Shown piece after piece: positions 15,767 through 25,678 of a stretch of 64,000 nt of DNA. The notes under the pieces were generated by a model that saw only the letters and a program-made list of their open reading frames with translations, searched no databases and was not told where the DNA came from. The translations under genes were made by a program, and so were the position numbers. Numbering within the stretch: the first letter of the stretch is position 1; the number at the start of each line of letters is the position of its first letter. Source of the stretch: Moraxella nasibovis (GTDB lineage Bacteria > Pseudomonadota > Gammaproteobacteria > Pseudomonadales > Moraxellaceae); assembly GCF_029581575.1 (NCBI RefSeq), contig NZ_CP089975.1, forward strand, positions 1,612,001 to 1,676,000, written 5' to 3'.

Positions 15767-18700
15767 ATGAGCATCGATTACAAAAACACCCTAAACCTTG
15801 CCGATACCCCATTTCCCATGCGTGCCGACCTTGCCAAGCGAGAACCAAAATGGCTTGCTGATTGGGAGTCGGATGAGCTTTATAAAAAAGTTCGTGCCGC
15901 CAAAAAAGGTCTGCCAAAGTATATCTTGCATGACGGCCCTCCTTATGCCAATGGTCAAATCCACCTAGGTCATGCGGTCAATAAAGTATTAAAAGACATC
16001 ATCACCAAATCAAAAAACCTATCAGGCTTTGATGCGGTCTATGTGCCAGGCTGGGATTGCCACGGCTTGCCGATTGAACAAAAAGTAGAGGCCCAAGTCG
16101 GCAAAGTCGGTCAAAAAGTCGATGCCACCGAGTTTCGTAAGCTGTGCCGTGAATACGCCACCAGCCAAATCAAACTACAAATGGCGGATTTTAAACGCTT
16201 GGGCGTGCTTGGCGACTGGGACAATCCTTATTTGACCATGAATTTTAAGACCGAAGCAGGCATTGTGCGCGCTTTGGGCAAAATTTATGACAACGGTCAT
16301 ATCGTGCGTGGTCTAAAACCTGTAAACTGGTGCTTGGACTGTGGCAGTGCCCTTGCAGAAGCCGAAGTAGAATATCAAGACAAAGAATCTGATGCGATTT
16401 ATGTCGGCTTTGACATCACCAATCGTGAAGCATTGTCATTAACCAGCAATATCAATGGCTCATTGCAAGCTGTCATCTGGACGACCACCCCTTGGACACT
16501 GCCTGCCAACCAAGCCATTAGTGCCAATGCGGAATTTGATTATGCGATTATCAAAGGCAAAAAAGTCAATGCCTTTGTTATTCCTAATGAAATTAACAGC
16601 GACAATTTTTTATTAAGACTTCTTAATAAAGATGATAAGGACGCTTTATTTGAAAAAGCCAAAGACCCAAGCCTTTGGGAGCTAATGCCAGAAAAAAGAA
16701 ATGAACCTGATGTTTTTAAACCGTATTTTGACAAAGCGGTCAAAGAAAAGGCTTATGCCATTATTGATAAAAAAACAGGTCAAATCATTGGCACGACACG
16801 CTTTTATGATGACAAGACAGACGATGACAGCATTGCGATTGGCTATTCATTTATTACGCCTGATTATTGGGGAACTTCTGCCAATAATGAAATCAAACAA
16901 GCCTTATTAAAAGTTGCCTTTAAACAAAGAAATAAAGTTTATTTTTATATTTTTAAAGACAATGAACGCTCCAAAAAAGCGGTAGAAAAATTGGGGGCGG
17001 TTTATCAAGGTGTTAATGCTGATGAAAGATTGACTTATTTATTGAAAAATCAAAACCCAATTAACCGAGAAGGGCATTTTATTGTCGCCAAAGACTTAAC
17101 CGAAGACTTTGCCAAAAATGTCAATTTAGAAAGCGTGGAAGTTATCGCAACGGTGAAAGGGGCGGATTTAACCCAATTAAAAGCTCAGCACCCAATCATC
17201 GCCGAGCGTGTCGTGCCGATCATCACAGGCGATCATGTTACTGCTGACAGTGGTACAGGGCTTGTGCATACCGCCCCTGCTCACGGTGTGGACGACTACA
17301 ATGTCGGTCGTGCCAACAATTTGCCCACCGAAAATCCTGTGGGCGGTAACGGCGTATATCTGCCAGAAGCCAAAGTATTTGTCGGTGAGCATATTTACAA
17401 AGCCCAGCCACAAATCATCGAGACTTTAAAGACAAGCGGACACCTGCTTAATCACAAAAAAATCAAGCACAGCTATCCGCATTGCTGGCGACACAAGACC
17501 CCGATCATTTTCCGTGCCACGCCACAGTGGTTTATCAGCATGGAACAAGGCGGACTGCGTCAAAAAGCCCTAGACGACATCAAAAAAGTAACTTGGACAC
17601 CATCATGGGGTCAAAACCGCATTGAAGCGATGGTGGAAGGTCGCCCTGACTGGTGCATCTCTCGTCAGCGCACTTGGGGTGTACCGATTGCTTTCTTTAT
17701 TCACAAAGATACAGGCGATCTGCACCCAAACACCAGCGAGCTGATTGAAAAAGTCGCTCAAAAAATTGAGCAAGGTGGCATTGAAGCGTGGTTTGATACC
17801 GATGCTCGTGAATTTTTGGGCGATGATGCCGACACTTATCAAAAAGTAACGGACACGCTTGATGTGTGGTTTGACTCTGGGACGACACATTTTGCCGTGC
17901 TTGATCAAGATGACAACCTAACCAACCCTGCCGATATGTACCTAGAAGGCTCAGACCAACATCGTGGCTGGTTCCAAACTTCGCTTTTGACTTCCGAAGC
18001 CATCTACGGTCGAGCGCCATTTAAGCAAGTTTTGACACACGGCTTTGTGGTGGATGAAAAAGGTCATAAGATGAGTAAGTCTTTGGGCAATATCATCGAG
18101 CCACAAAAAGAGATTGATAAGACCGGTGCAGATATGCTGCGTCTGTGGATTGCGTCTGCCGATTATCGCTATGAGATGAGTGCTGGTCAAAAAGTCTTTG
18201 CAGGGGCGGTGGATAATTATCGCCGTATCCGCAATACCATGCGATTCTTACTTGCCAACACCAGTGATTTTAACATTCACACCGATGCGGTAGCGATGGA
18301 TGAGTTGGTCAGCGTGGATAAGTTCATCCTACATCTTGCCAACGAAACCCAAAAAACCATCGTCCAATCTTATCACGACATGGACTTTCATCAGGTGGTA
18401 CAAGCGGTATCTATGTTCTGCTCACAAAGTTTGGGTGGCTTTTATCTAGACATCATCAAAGACCGCACCTACACCACCCGTGCAGACGGCAAGCCAAGAC
18501 GCTCAGCCCAGACAGCTCTACATCACATCGCACAAGCACTCATTCGCTGGATTGCCCCTATTTTACCATTCACCGCCCAAGAAGCGTGGGAGCTGGTGCG
18601 TGCCAATGACGATGATGCAAAATATGTCTTTACTCAGCTTTGGTACGAGCTACCAACGCCTGCCATGAACGACATCACCGCTGATGACTGGCAAGCCATT

Positions 18701-19042
18701 TTAAATGCCAAAGATCTAGTCAATAAAGCCATTGAAGACGCTCGTACGGACAAAAAAGTCAGCTCAAACCTTACCGCAAAAGCCGACATCACCGCTGATG
18801 CAGACACCTTCCAAGCACTTGCCAAATTAGGCGACGAAGCACGCTTTGTATTCATCACAAGCGATGCTACGGTAAGCCAAAGCACAGGCTTTGGTGTGAA
18901 TATCACGCCTGCAACAGGTCAAAAATGCACTCGCTGCTGGCACATTCGCACCGATGTCGGCACACACTCAGCACACCCTGAGCTGTGCGGTCGCTGCGTA
19001 ACCAACATCGAAGGCGATGGGGAGGTGCGTCATTATGCCTAA
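15767..19042 (+). CDS. ileS: Isoleucyl-tRNA synthetase with an embedded GNAT acetyltransferase domain
   Basis: 1091 residues from the ATG at 15767 ([11 protein letters not shown]), about 150 more than the usual ~940. Standard parts are present: the HIGH-type motif ([12 protein letters not shown], about 57-68), the CP1 editing motifs [10 protein letters not shown] and [14 protein letters not shown], the KMSKS loop and a C-terminal zinc site (CTRCWH...CGRC). The extra piece lies at residues about 268-436, between YAIIKGK and HFIVAKDL. It reads as a RimJ/RimL-like [46 protein letters not shown] and [13 protein letters not shown]. The insert is markedly AT-rich. The frame is intact, so the product is probably a working synthetase with an added domain. 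lspA overlaps its 3' end. Confidence 0.93.
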   Translation: MSIDYKNTLNLADTPFPMRADLAKREPKWLADWESDELYKKVRAAKKGLPKYILHDGPPYANGQIHLGHAVNKVLKDIITKSKNLSGFDAVYVPGWDCHGLPIEQKVEAQVGKVGQKVDATEFRKLCREYATSQIKLQMADFKRLGVLGDWDNPYLTMNFKTEAGIVRALGKIYDNGHIVRGLKPVNWCLDCGSALAEAEVEYQDKESDAIYVGFDITNREALSLTSNINGSLQAVIWTTTPWTLPANQAISANAEFDYAIIKGKKVNAFVIPNEINSDNFLLRLLNKDDKDALFEKAKDPSLWELMPEKRNEPDVFKPYFDKAVKEKAYAIIDKKTGQIIGTTRFYDDKTDDDSIAIGYSFITPDYWGTSANNEIKQALLKVAFKQRNKVYFYIFKDNERSKKAVEKLGAVYQGVNADERLTYLLKNQNPINREGHFIVAKDLTEDFAKNVNLESVEVIATVKGADLTQLKAQHPIIAERVVPIITGDHVTADSGTGLVHTAPAHGVDDYNVGRANNLPTENPVGGNGVYLPEAKVFVGEHIYKAQPQIIETLKTSGHLLNHKKIKHSYPHCWRHKTPIIFRATPQWFISMEQGGLRQKALDDIKKVTWTPSWGQNRIEAMVEGRPDWCISRQRTWGVPIAFFIHKDTGDLHPNTSELIEKVAQKIEQGGIEAWFDTDAREFLGDDADTYQKVTDTLDVWFDSGTTHFAVLDQDDNLTNPADMYLEGSDQHRGWFQTSLLTSEAIYGRAPFKQVLTHGFVVDEKGHKMSKSLGNIIEPQKEIDKTGADMLRLWIASADYRYEMSAGQKVFAGAVDNYRRIRNTMRFLLANTSDFNIHTDAVAMDELVSVDKFILHLANETQKTIVQSYHDMDFHQVVQAVSMFCSQSLGGFYLDIIKDRTYTTRADGKPRRSAQTALHHIAQALIRWIAPILPFTAQEAWELVRANDDDAKYVFTQLWYELPTPAMNDITADDWQAILNAKDLVNKAIEDARTDKKVSSNLTAKADITADADTFQALAKLGDEARFVFITSDATVSQSTGFGVNITPATGQKCTRCWHIRTDVGTHSAHPELCGRCVTNIEGDGEVRHYA
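16567..17075 (+). other. In-frame GNAT domain insertion within the IleRS editing domain
   Basis: About 500 bp, clearly AT-richer than the surrounding ileS, encoding one essentially complete GNAT fold. Visible are an N-terminal strand (NFLLRLL), the conserved LWELMP, a GTTRFYD strand, an acetyl-CoA-binding turn ([11 protein letters not shown]) and a late helix with KKAVEKLGA. Both junctions keep the synthetase frame. Boundaries are approximate, set by where the sequence stops and resumes matching IleRS. Confidence 0.8.
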
Positions 19043-19550
19043 TACCACTCTACCCAATGGCAACAAAGCGATGGGCTACTATCTCATCGCTCTTGTCGTA
19101 CTGATTTTTGACCAGATTACCAAAGTCTATTTTAACACCCGCTTTGAGCTGTATGAGACGGTGGATGTCATCTCGCCTGTACTAAATTGGACTTTGGCAT
19201 ACAATCGTGGGGCAGCCTTTAGTTTTCTTGCCGATCAAGCAGGCTGGCAAAAGTGGTTTTTTGTCATCTTAGGATTGGCAGTAGCGGTGTTTATCATTCG
19301 TTATTTGCGCCAGATTCCCAAAAGTGCCAAAGTCTTATCGCTTGGGCTGGCTCTTGTGCTAGGCGGGGCGGTTGGCAATGTCATTGATCGTATTTTGTAC
19401 GGCTATGTCATTGATTTTATTCATGTTCATTGGTACGACATTTGGCATTATCCCATCTTTAATACCGCTGATATTGGCATTTGTGTTGGTATGGCGTTGG
19501 TTGTTTATGATATGTTGTTTTTGGAAAAAAAACGAGAACAAAATCATTAA
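19035..19550 (+). CDS. lspA: Lipoprotein signal peptidase LspA
   Basis: 171 residues from the ATG at 19035, chosen because GGGAGGT lies 8 nt upstream; an ATG at 19017 has no such site. It is an inner-membrane aspartic peptidase that cleaves prolipoproteins after Lgt acts. The catalytic segments are visible: [32 protein letters not shown] (first Asp) and [11 protein letters not shown] (second Asp). Four hydrophobic spans are present. The start overlaps the last 8 nt of ileS, which implies translational coupling. Confidence 0.96.
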   Translation: MPNTTLPNGNKAMGYYLIALVVLIFDQITKVYFNTRFELYETVDVISPVLNWTLAYNRGAAFSFLADQAGWQKWFFVILGLAVAVFIIRYLRQIPKSAKVLSLGLALVLGGAVGNVIDRILYGYVIDFIHVHWYDIWHYPIFNTADIGICVGMALVVYDMLFLEKKREQNH

Positions 19551-19659
19551 CTTAACCAACTAATTAACGATACTGCCAAAAAAAAAAATTGCCTGTCGCA
19601 ACTGCTTGGTCTATAATCCTAATCAGAGGCTAAAAAAATAAAGTCAGATTATCTTAATA

Positions 19660-19692
19660 ATACCGCCGACACCATTGGCGGTATGTTTTAAA
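19660..19692 (+). terminator. Probable terminator after lspA
   Basis: ATACCGCC / GGCGGTAT stem with a 9-nt loop followed by GTTTTAA. It lies upstream of the surface-lipoprotein gene and separates it from ileS-lspA. A run of 11 A (19578-19588) lies before it. Confidence 0.5.
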
Positions 19693-19754
19693 AAAAAGAT
19701 TGTCTTGCTTTTACCGAATTGGTTTTTTCATTTAACATTTAAAAGGAAGATTAT

Positions 19755-20486
19755 ATGAACAAGATCTCTGTTTTATCTCTGGTAGGATTGACTGCCCTTA
19801 GTTTGACTGCTTGCAGTAGTGGTGGTTCGTCAGCATCTGGTACACCAAGCGCCATTCCAAATGCCCAACCTAGCGCACCAGCCAGACCTACACAGCCAGC
19901 CAGACCTGCACAGCCAGCCAATTCTGGCATTCAAGGCACAAAAATGAACATCGCCAATAACAAGGCGGGTGCAAGTGCTAACATCACCAATAGCCCAAGC
20001 CTAAATCAGGTGGTGGTCAATGGTCAAACGGTTGATTTTATTCCTAGCGGTTTTCAAGTAGGCAGATTAAACCTAACTGCGAACAACATGGCTCGTATTG
20101 GTGGTAGCTCAAATCTTGCCTATACTCGCTACGGCTATGTGCGTAGCAATGCCAATGGCGAGAGCTATCTATTTGCACAAGGTACGCCAACCACCAATAT
20201 GCCAACCACAGGCACTGCCACCTATAAAGGCGATGGCGTTCATTTTGCCAACGGCAGCAACACGCTTGTCAGTGCTGAGTTTAGCGTTGATTATGGCAAC
20301 AAACAACTAACTGGCACAGTAGGCAATACCGCTTTGGCTGGTACAATTAACGGCTCTACCTTCTCAGGTACAAAAAATGGCATTAGCACCACAGGTCGAT
20401 TCTATGGAGCGAATGCAGCAGAGCTTGGTGGTACTTATCGCAATGCCGATGGCAGTGTTGCAGGTGCCTATGGTGCTAAAAAATAA
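19755..20486 (+). CDS. Slam-dependent surface lipoprotein (TbpB-like C-terminal barrel)
   Basis: 243 residues. The lipobox LTAC sits in a signal peptide and is followed by a Gly/Ser linker and a Pro/Ala/Gln repeat (about 30-55). The C-terminal ~110 residues alternate Gly-rich strands (ATYKGDGVHFANG, FSVDYGNKQLTGTVG, GTINGSTFSGTKNG, GRFYGANAAELGGTY). This is the 8-stranded beta-barrel pattern of TbpB lobes, factor H binding protein and other Slam substrates. AAGGAAG precedes the ATG. A Slam homologue begins 12 nt downstream, so this is very likely its dedicated cargo. The ligand (haem protein, host factor or other) cannot be inferred. Confidence 0.85.
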   Translation: MNKISVLSLVGLTALSLTACSSGGSSASGTPSAIPNAQPSAPARPTQPARPAQPANSGIQGTKMNIANNKAGASANITNSPSLNQVVVNGQTVDFIPSGFQVGRLNLTANNMARIGGSSNLAYTRYGYVRSNANGESYLFAQGTPTTNMPTTGTATYKGDGVHFANGSNTLVSAEFSVDYGNKQLTGTVGNTALAGTINGSTFSGTKNGISTTGRFYGANAAELGGTYRNADGSVAGAYGAKK

Positions 20487-20498
20487 GTCTTTTGGGAT

Positions 20499-21857
20499 AT
20501 GAACTATCCATTTTTCATCACAAGCTTGGCAGTATGTCTATTGCCAAGCTTTGTGTTTGCTGGCACACCAAAAGACGAGTTGCCGTTTACTCATCTGCCC
20601 TTGATGAATGGCAATCCCACGCCTGCACCTACTACCGCACCGCAACTGACCGAAAAAGAGCTTTTGGCGGATATGACGCTGTTTAATGAAGTCATCAGCC
20701 AAGCCATCGACAGAAACGACGCGCACGGCTTAAAGATTTTATTGCCTGTATATGCCCAAGCCGATCATCGAGACGAGATTTTATATCTATATGCTCAAGC
20801 CGTCATACAAGAACAGCAAAACATCAAGCATGCAATTGATTATTATCAACAAATATTGCATCAAAAACCAGAACTGACACCCATACGAGTACGGCTCATT
20901 TTAGCATATCTTGCCAATCATCAGATTCGCCTTGCTCAAGATGAATTTGCCATCGCCAAGCAAGATGGCACTATGCCCTATGAGATATTAGCCAGCCTAA
21001 ATCAGCGGTTTAAAGAGCTTAATCAAGTCAAAAAGCACTTTTCAATGCGTTATTTAGATGATGACAATATTAATAATGCACCAAAAAACAGTCAATACCA
21101 AGATTGGCAACTGCCTGAAGCCGAATCCGCTCACGGACTAGGCTACACCGCCAAGCTCTCAAAAAGCCATCATCTAAAAAACCATTTATCCCTAGAAACA
21201 AAAGCATCTCTTTATGGTAAATATTATTGGGATAATCAAACCTATAATGACATTATTGCTGAAATCTCCCCCAGTCTGTCATACCAAAATTTTGACGGAC
21301 AATTTGAGCTGGGCATTTATCAGCAATGGCGACATTTTGGCAAAGACCCTTATTCATCAACACAAGGACTGAGACTGACCAGCTATCAGTTTATCGGTCG
21401 CGATCATCAAGGCGGTATCGAAATTGACATCGCCAAAAAGACACACAGAACACGGAAATTTTTAGATGGCACAAGTCATTCAGCCACACTAAGCCTAAAT
21501 CGGCACGCCAATCCCAGTTACTATTTTGGCATCAATTTTATCAAAGACGATGTTAATGATCTTAGCGAAAGCTATCAACAAGGCACGCTGTTTACTGGTC
21601 TAAACAAATCGTGGGGCAATGTCCATACAGGTCATCAGGTCAGCGTTGGCAAACGCAGTTATCAAGATTTGGACTTTTTTGGCATTAAAAGAGATGATTT
21701 GCGTTACCAAACCGAACATCGCATTTGGCATCAGAATGTACATTACAAAGGATATTATCCGAGCTTGCATTTGCGATTTGAACGCATTGACAGCAATCAC
21801 TTTTCCCATGATACAAAAAGCACGCAAGTTTTTATGTCGGTTGATCGTAAATTTTAG
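20499..21857 (+). CDS. Slam-type outer-membrane translocator for surface lipoproteins (DUF560)
   Basis: 452 residues with a signal peptide (about 1-22). An N-terminal periplasmic TPR-like part (about 50-170, including YLYAQAVIQEQQNIKHAIDYY) is followed by a C-terminal beta-barrel of alternating strands (about 185-452) ending in VFMSVDRKF with a terminal Phe. This is the layout of surface lipoprotein assembly modulators, which move specific lipoproteins to the outer face of the outer membrane. It follows its likely cargo gene by 12 nt. The pair lies between lspA and fkpB, which usually adjoin, indicating acquisition as a unit. Confidence 0.87.
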   Translation: MNYPFFITSLAVCLLPSFVFAGTPKDELPFTHLPLMNGNPTPAPTTAPQLTEKELLADMTLFNEVISQAIDRNDAHGLKILLPVYAQADHRDEILYLYAQAVIQEQQNIKHAIDYYQQILHQKPELTPIRVRLILAYLANHQIRLAQDEFAIAKQDGTMPYEILASLNQRFKELNQVKKHFSMRYLDDDNINNAPKNSQYQDWQLPEAESAHGLGYTAKLSKSHHLKNHLSLETKASLYGKYYWDNQTYNDIIAEISPSLSYQNFDGQFELGIYQQWRHFGKDPYSSTQGLRLTSYQFIGRDHQGGIEIDIAKKTHRTRKFLDGTSHSATLSLNRHANPSYYFGINFIKDDVNDLSESYQQGTLFTGLNKSWGNVHTGHQVSVGKRSYQDLDFFGIKRDDLRYQTEHRIWHQNVHYKGYYPSLHLRFERIDSNHFSHDTKSTQVFMSVDRKF

Positions 21858-22158
21858 CACCCGATCATATTGTCAATTTTGGGATTATATACGGTATGGT
21901 TATTTATCATATTAAATAAGTCGCTTTGCCAGTAAACATAAAAAAGTCGGTCATTCCCACTTTTTTTCTTATAATGTCCAATCCAAAACCTGCCCTTTCT
22001 CCAGCCTTAATCCATAAAACCGCAATTTAGTTAATCAAATAATGATTGTCGTCAAAACAGCTTGATTTAAAAACCGAGCAATTTGGCAAATTTCTGCTTT
22101 TTTAAATGAATGTCTGGCGACTTTATGCTAAACTATAACCAATTTTTTATGATTTGAT
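21858..22158. other. Intergenic region between the Slam gene and fkpB
   Basis: About 300 bp without a gene. AAAAAAGT / ACTTTTTTT near 21940-21970 may form a weak terminator for the lipoprotein-Slam operon. TATAAC at about 22134 may be the fkpB -10 box. I see nothing else. Confidence 0.4.
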
Positions 22159-22656
22159 ATGATTATGACACAGCCGATTTTACCCAACGAAGAAATCCGC
22201 ATCACAGACGGCAGTCGTGTGGAATTGCATTTTGAAGTCAGCCTACCAAATGGCACAGTGATTGACTCAACCTTTGGGCGAGATAAACCTGTCAGCCTAA
22301 CCATCGGCGATGAGAGCTTGTTGACAGGCTTTGAACAGGTCCTAACCAACCTAAAAGCAGGCGACACCCGCACCGCCCACCTACCGCCTGAGCAAGCCTT
22401 TGGCGAATGGAACAGCGAAAATGTACAAACCTTTCCCCGCACCAAATTCTCACTCTCCGAGCCAAACCCTGTGGTCGGCATGATGATGGAATTTAATGAC
22501 AAAGGCAAAAATTCACTCGTGGGCGTGATTAGCGAAGTGAATGACAATGAAGTCAAAGTGGATTTTAATCACCCATTGGCTGGGCAAGAAGTGTTATTTA
22601 AGGTGCAGATTTTTAAGGTAACGCCAGCAGGTCAGACTGCTTTTGAAATCCGCTAA
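22159..22656 (+). CDS. fkpB: FKBP-type peptidyl-prolyl isomerase (FkpB/SlpA-like)
   Basis: 165 residues; the start may be the ATG at 22159 or 22165. The protein has the FKBP part (VELHFEVSLPNGTVIDST, LLTGFEQVLTNLKAGD, LPPEQAFGEWN) and the inserted IF chaperone flap (VVGMMMEFNDKGKN...VDFNHPLAG) of SlyD/FkpB-type proteins. The C-terminus lacks the His-rich metal tail of SlyD, favouring FkpB. It is usually next to lspA, but here a surface lipoprotein/Slam pair intervenes. Confidence 0.9.
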   Translation: MIMTQPILPNEEIRITDGSRVELHFEVSLPNGTVIDSTFGRDKPVSLTIGDESLLTGFEQVLTNLKAGDTRTAHLPPEQAFGEWNSENVQTFPRTKFSLSEPNPVVGMMMEFNDKGKNSLVGVISEVNDNEVKVDFNHPLAGQEVLFKVQIFKVTPAGQTAFEIR

Positions 22657-22694
22657 ATCCAAAAAAAATTGATAAAAATCATTTAATTATCTAT

Positions 22695-22729
22695 AAAAAA
22701 CGGTGCTTTAATCAAACACCGTTTTTTAT
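22695..22729. terminator. Bidirectional terminator between fkpB and the acyltransferase gene
   Basis: AAAAAACGGTG / CACCGTTTTTT perfect stem with an 11-nt loop lies between two convergent genes. Confidence 0.85.
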
Positions 22730-22735
22730 TTGGTT

Positions 22736-23509
22736 TTAGGCTTTTAAAACCTGTCGGTGCAAACGAGCCAAGCCCTGCTCCATCGCCAGTTGTAGCTCAG
22801 CGGTAAGCTCTTTTTGGCTTTTATCCTGCGGATAAATCGGCTCAAGCGGCAGCACATGCGCGGTGATGCCACGACTGTCCATTACTCGTTTTAGGCTGTC
22901 CGCCATCGTACGCTCACCATAATAAGCGGCATCATCGGACAGCTTGCCATCTCGATCGACATAGGCGACGACCATCGGGCAGATGGGCAAGCCCGTATCC
23001 ATGCTGGCTTGTAGCAGCTTACCGTAGATTTTCTTAATGTGCTTGCCATCTGTGGTGGTCGCTTCTGGAAAAAACACCACCGATGAGCCGCCTCGTAAAA
23101 AATCAGCGATTTGCTCAGAAACACCGCCCGAATCGCCAGAGCCTCGCTTAATAAACAGCGTACCAGCCGCTTTCGCCAACCTGCCAAAAACAGCCCACTC
23201 GCCAATCTCCGCTTTTGACAAGAAAAACACAGGCGCGACCGAACCCACCACAGGAATGTCCAGCCAGCTGACATGATTTGACGCCCACAAGCCGTGCGTC
23301 TGTGGCACAGGCTCAACCTGCACAACCTTCACCCCAAAAGAGTCTAGCATCTTACGGCAAAATGTCTGAATGTATTTAGGCAAAATCTCTCTGGGCGGCG
23401 CATCAAACGCACCGATACGGTGTGCGGTGCGATAACCTCCGACCAAAGTTGAACCCATGCCGACGATCGACTTACCACGACCAAATTGTTTTTTGATAAA
23501 ACCTGTCAT
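22736..23509 (-). CDS. 1-acylglycerol-3-phosphate acyltransferase (PlsC-like)
   Basis: 257 residues. The acyltransferase motif NHVSWLD (catalytic His-x4-Asp, about residue 73) and the later FPEATTTDG block are both present, as in PlsC/LPLAT enzymes that add the second acyl chain to lysophosphatidic acid. A hydrophobic stretch (VVGSVAPVFFLSK) follows the first motif. Members of the family also acylate other lipids (for example ornithine lipid), so the substrate is likely but not certain. Confidence 0.82.
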   Translation of the reverse strand: MTGFIKKQFGRGKSIVGMGSTLVGGYRTAHRIGAFDAPPREILPKYIQTFCRKMLDSFGVKVVQVEPVPQTHGLWASNHVSWLDIPVVGSVAPVFFLSKAEIGEWAVFGRLAKAAGTLFIKRGSGDSGGVSEQIADFLRGGSSVVFFPEATTTDGKHIKKIYGKLLQASMDTGLPICPMVVAYVDRDGKLSDDAAYYGERTMADSLKRVMDSRGITAHVLPLEPIYPQDKSQKELTAELQLAMEQGLARLHRQVLKA

Positions 23510-23615
23510 ATACCACTCTTATTGATTACATAAAATCTGATGACAATGCTATAAAAAAACACACGAAATTGCAAGTATTTTAGTAAACAAATATTCACAA
23601 AATTACATATTTAAT

Positions 23616-23648
23616 AAAAAACGCCACTTCACAAAATGGCGTTTTTTT
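23616..23648. terminator. Terminator after ftsH
   Basis: AAAAAACGCCA / TGGCGTTTTTTT stem with a 10-nt loop, 12 nt beyond the stop of the minus-strand ftsH gene. Confidence 0.8.
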
Positions 23649-23659
23649 AAAATTACACA

Positions 23660-25558
23660 TCAAGCACTTGGCAAAGGTGGTGGCAGCTCGTCAAAAGGCG
23701 CAGCTGGCTGAATGCTTGGCAATTCATGCTGATAATCCTTCGGCTCTCGTGGCGACTCACCATTCATGATCTGCAAAAACTGCTCGCGATCGATGGTTTC
23801 CCACTTCATCAAAGCCTCTACCATGGCGTGCATTTTGTCGTGATTGTCATCGATGAGCTTGTACGCCACATCATACTGCTCTTCTAAAATGCGGCGAATC
23901 TCATCATCGACTTTCTGCTGCGTCGCCTCCGAAATGGTGCGAGTTGAGCCGCCGATGTAGCCGCCATGCTCTTCAGCCTCATATACCATGATGCCCAGAT
24001 TGTCACTCATGCCGTATTTGGCAACCATCGCACGAGCCATCTTAGTTGCTCGCTCAAAGTCGTTGCTTGCGCCTGTCGACTGACGATTCACAAAAATCTC
24101 TTCGGCAATGCGACCGCCAAACAAGATAGACAGCTCGTTTAGCATCTTGTCTTTATAGTTGCTCACAGCATCTTGTTCTGGCAGCTGCCAAGTCACGCCA
24201 AGCGCCCAGCCTCGTGGCATGATGGTGACTTTATGCACAGGGTCAGTCTTAGGCAATAGATGCGCCACCAAAGCATGACCTGCTTCATGATAAGCAGTCG
24301 CACGGCGCTCGTCTTCTTTTAGTACCATAGACTTGCGCTCAGGACCCATGTACAGCTTGTCTTTGGCATCTTCAAAGTCATTCATGTCCACATGAGACTT
24401 ATTACGGCGAGCGGCGAACAGGGCAGCTTCATTGACAAGGTTTGCAAGCTGAGCACCACTGAACCCCGGTGTACCACGAGCCAAAGCATTGACATCGACA
24501 CCGATGGTCTGTGGCAGCTTTTTAAGATGCACATTCAAAATCTGCTCACGACCCTTAATGTCTGGCAAGCCGACCGGCACTTGACGGTCAAAACGACCTG
24601 GACGCAGTAGCGCCTTATCCAGCACATCGACACGGTTGGTAGCGGCGATGACGATCACGCCATCATTACCTTCAAAGCCGTCCATCTCTACCAAAAGCTG
24701 GTTTAGCGTCTGCTCTCGCTCATCATGACCACCGCCCATGCCAGAGCCACGATGACGACCCACCGCATCAATCTCATCGATGAAAATGATGCACGGAGCG
24801 TTCTTTTTGGCTTGTTCAAACATGTCACGGACACGGCTGGCACCGACACCGACAAACATCTCCACAAAGTCCGAACCAGAAATAGAGAAAAACGGCACTT
24901 TCGCCTCGCCTGCGATGGCCTTGGCAAGCAAAGTCTTACCCGTACCCGGTGGACCCACCATCAGCACACCACGGGGAATGGTCGCACCCAGCTTGGTGAA
25001 TTTGGCAGGATCTCTTAGAAAATCGACAATCTCAACGACTTCTTGCTTAGACTCTTCACAGCCTGCCACATCGGCAAAAGTGACTTTGATTTGATCTTCA
25101 GAAAGCATCTTCGCTTTAGATTTACCAAAGCTCATCGGATTGCGACCGCCCATGCCGCCGCCAGCACCGCCGCCAGACATGCCACGCATGAATAGCCAAA
25201 ATAGACCGATGATGAGCAAAATAGGGAAAGCTGCGATCAGTAGCTGCGAGCCGATGCCTTGACGCTCAGGCATTGTGCCTTGAATCTCGACATTATGCTC
25301 ACGCAAAAGTGGCATCAGCCCATCATCACTGATGGCAGGACGCACGGTTTCAAAGGTTGAGCCATTGACTTTGGTGCCTGAAATCTCTTCGCCATCAATT
25401 TTCACTTCCTTAATCTCGCCTTGCGACACAGCGGTCACAAATGACGAATAATTGAGCTGGTCGGCGTCACTGTTGGTGCGGTCAAGATTGCTAAAAATCG
25501 CAACCACCACGCCAATAATCACCAACCACAATAAGGTATTTTTTACCATGTTGTTCAC
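23660..25558 (-). CDS. ftsH: ATP-dependent zinc metalloprotease FtsH
   Basis: 632 residues. Two N-terminal membrane spans (about 7-24 and 107-125) flank a periplasmic segment. The AAA+ module has Walker A GPPGTGKT and Walker B IIFIDEID, and the zinc site is HEAGH. FtsH degrades misfolded and regulatory membrane and cytosolic proteins, including LpxC (encoded here at 31 kb) in enterobacteria. The start is a GTG at 25558 with AGGAAAAG upstream; an ATG three codons later is less well spaced. rlmE lies upstream on the same strand, the usual rlmE-ftsH order. Confidence 0.97.
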   Translation of the reverse strand: MNNMVKNTLLWLVIIGVVVAIFSNLDRTNSDADQLNYSSFVTAVSQGEIKEVKIDGEEISGTKVNGSTFETVRPAISDDGLMPLLREHNVEIQGTMPERQGIGSQLLIAAFPILLIIGLFWLFMRGMSGGGAGGGMGGRNPMSFGKSKAKMLSEDQIKVTFADVAGCEESKQEVVEIVDFLRDPAKFTKLGATIPRGVLMVGPPGTGKTLLAKAIAGEAKVPFFSISGSDFVEMFVGVGASRVRDMFEQAKKNAPCIIFIDEIDAVGRHRGSGMGGGHDEREQTLNQLLVEMDGFEGNDGVIVIAATNRVDVLDKALLRPGRFDRQVPVGLPDIKGREQILNVHLKKLPQTIGVDVNALARGTPGFSGAQLANLVNEAALFAARRNKSHVDMNDFEDAKDKLYMGPERKSMVLKEDERRATAYHEAGHALVAHLLPKTDPVHKVTIMPRGWALGVTWQLPEQDAVSNYKDKMLNELSILFGGRIAEEIFVNRQSTGASNDFERATKMARAMVAKYGMSDNLGIMVYEAEEHGGYIGGSTRTISEATQQKVDDEIRRILEEQYDVAYKLIDDNHDKMHAMVEALMKWETIDREQFLQIMNGESPREPKDYQHELPSIQPAAPFDELPPPLPSA

Positions 25559-25678
25559 TAACTTTTCCTATTTTTTAAGCTTTTGCTTGGTATGACTTAC
25601 ACCGTTTGTGCAATCTGGTTCAATATAAGGACGATTGTCAAAAAAATCAAGGATACGCCACCATCCTATCACTCTTGG

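Noticed and set aside
19578..19588. A11 tract upstream of the surface lipoprotein as a phase-variation switch
   Set aside because: It lies before a probable terminator, is not positioned between promoter boxes I can identify, and poly-A of this length is common in AT-rich intergenic DNA.
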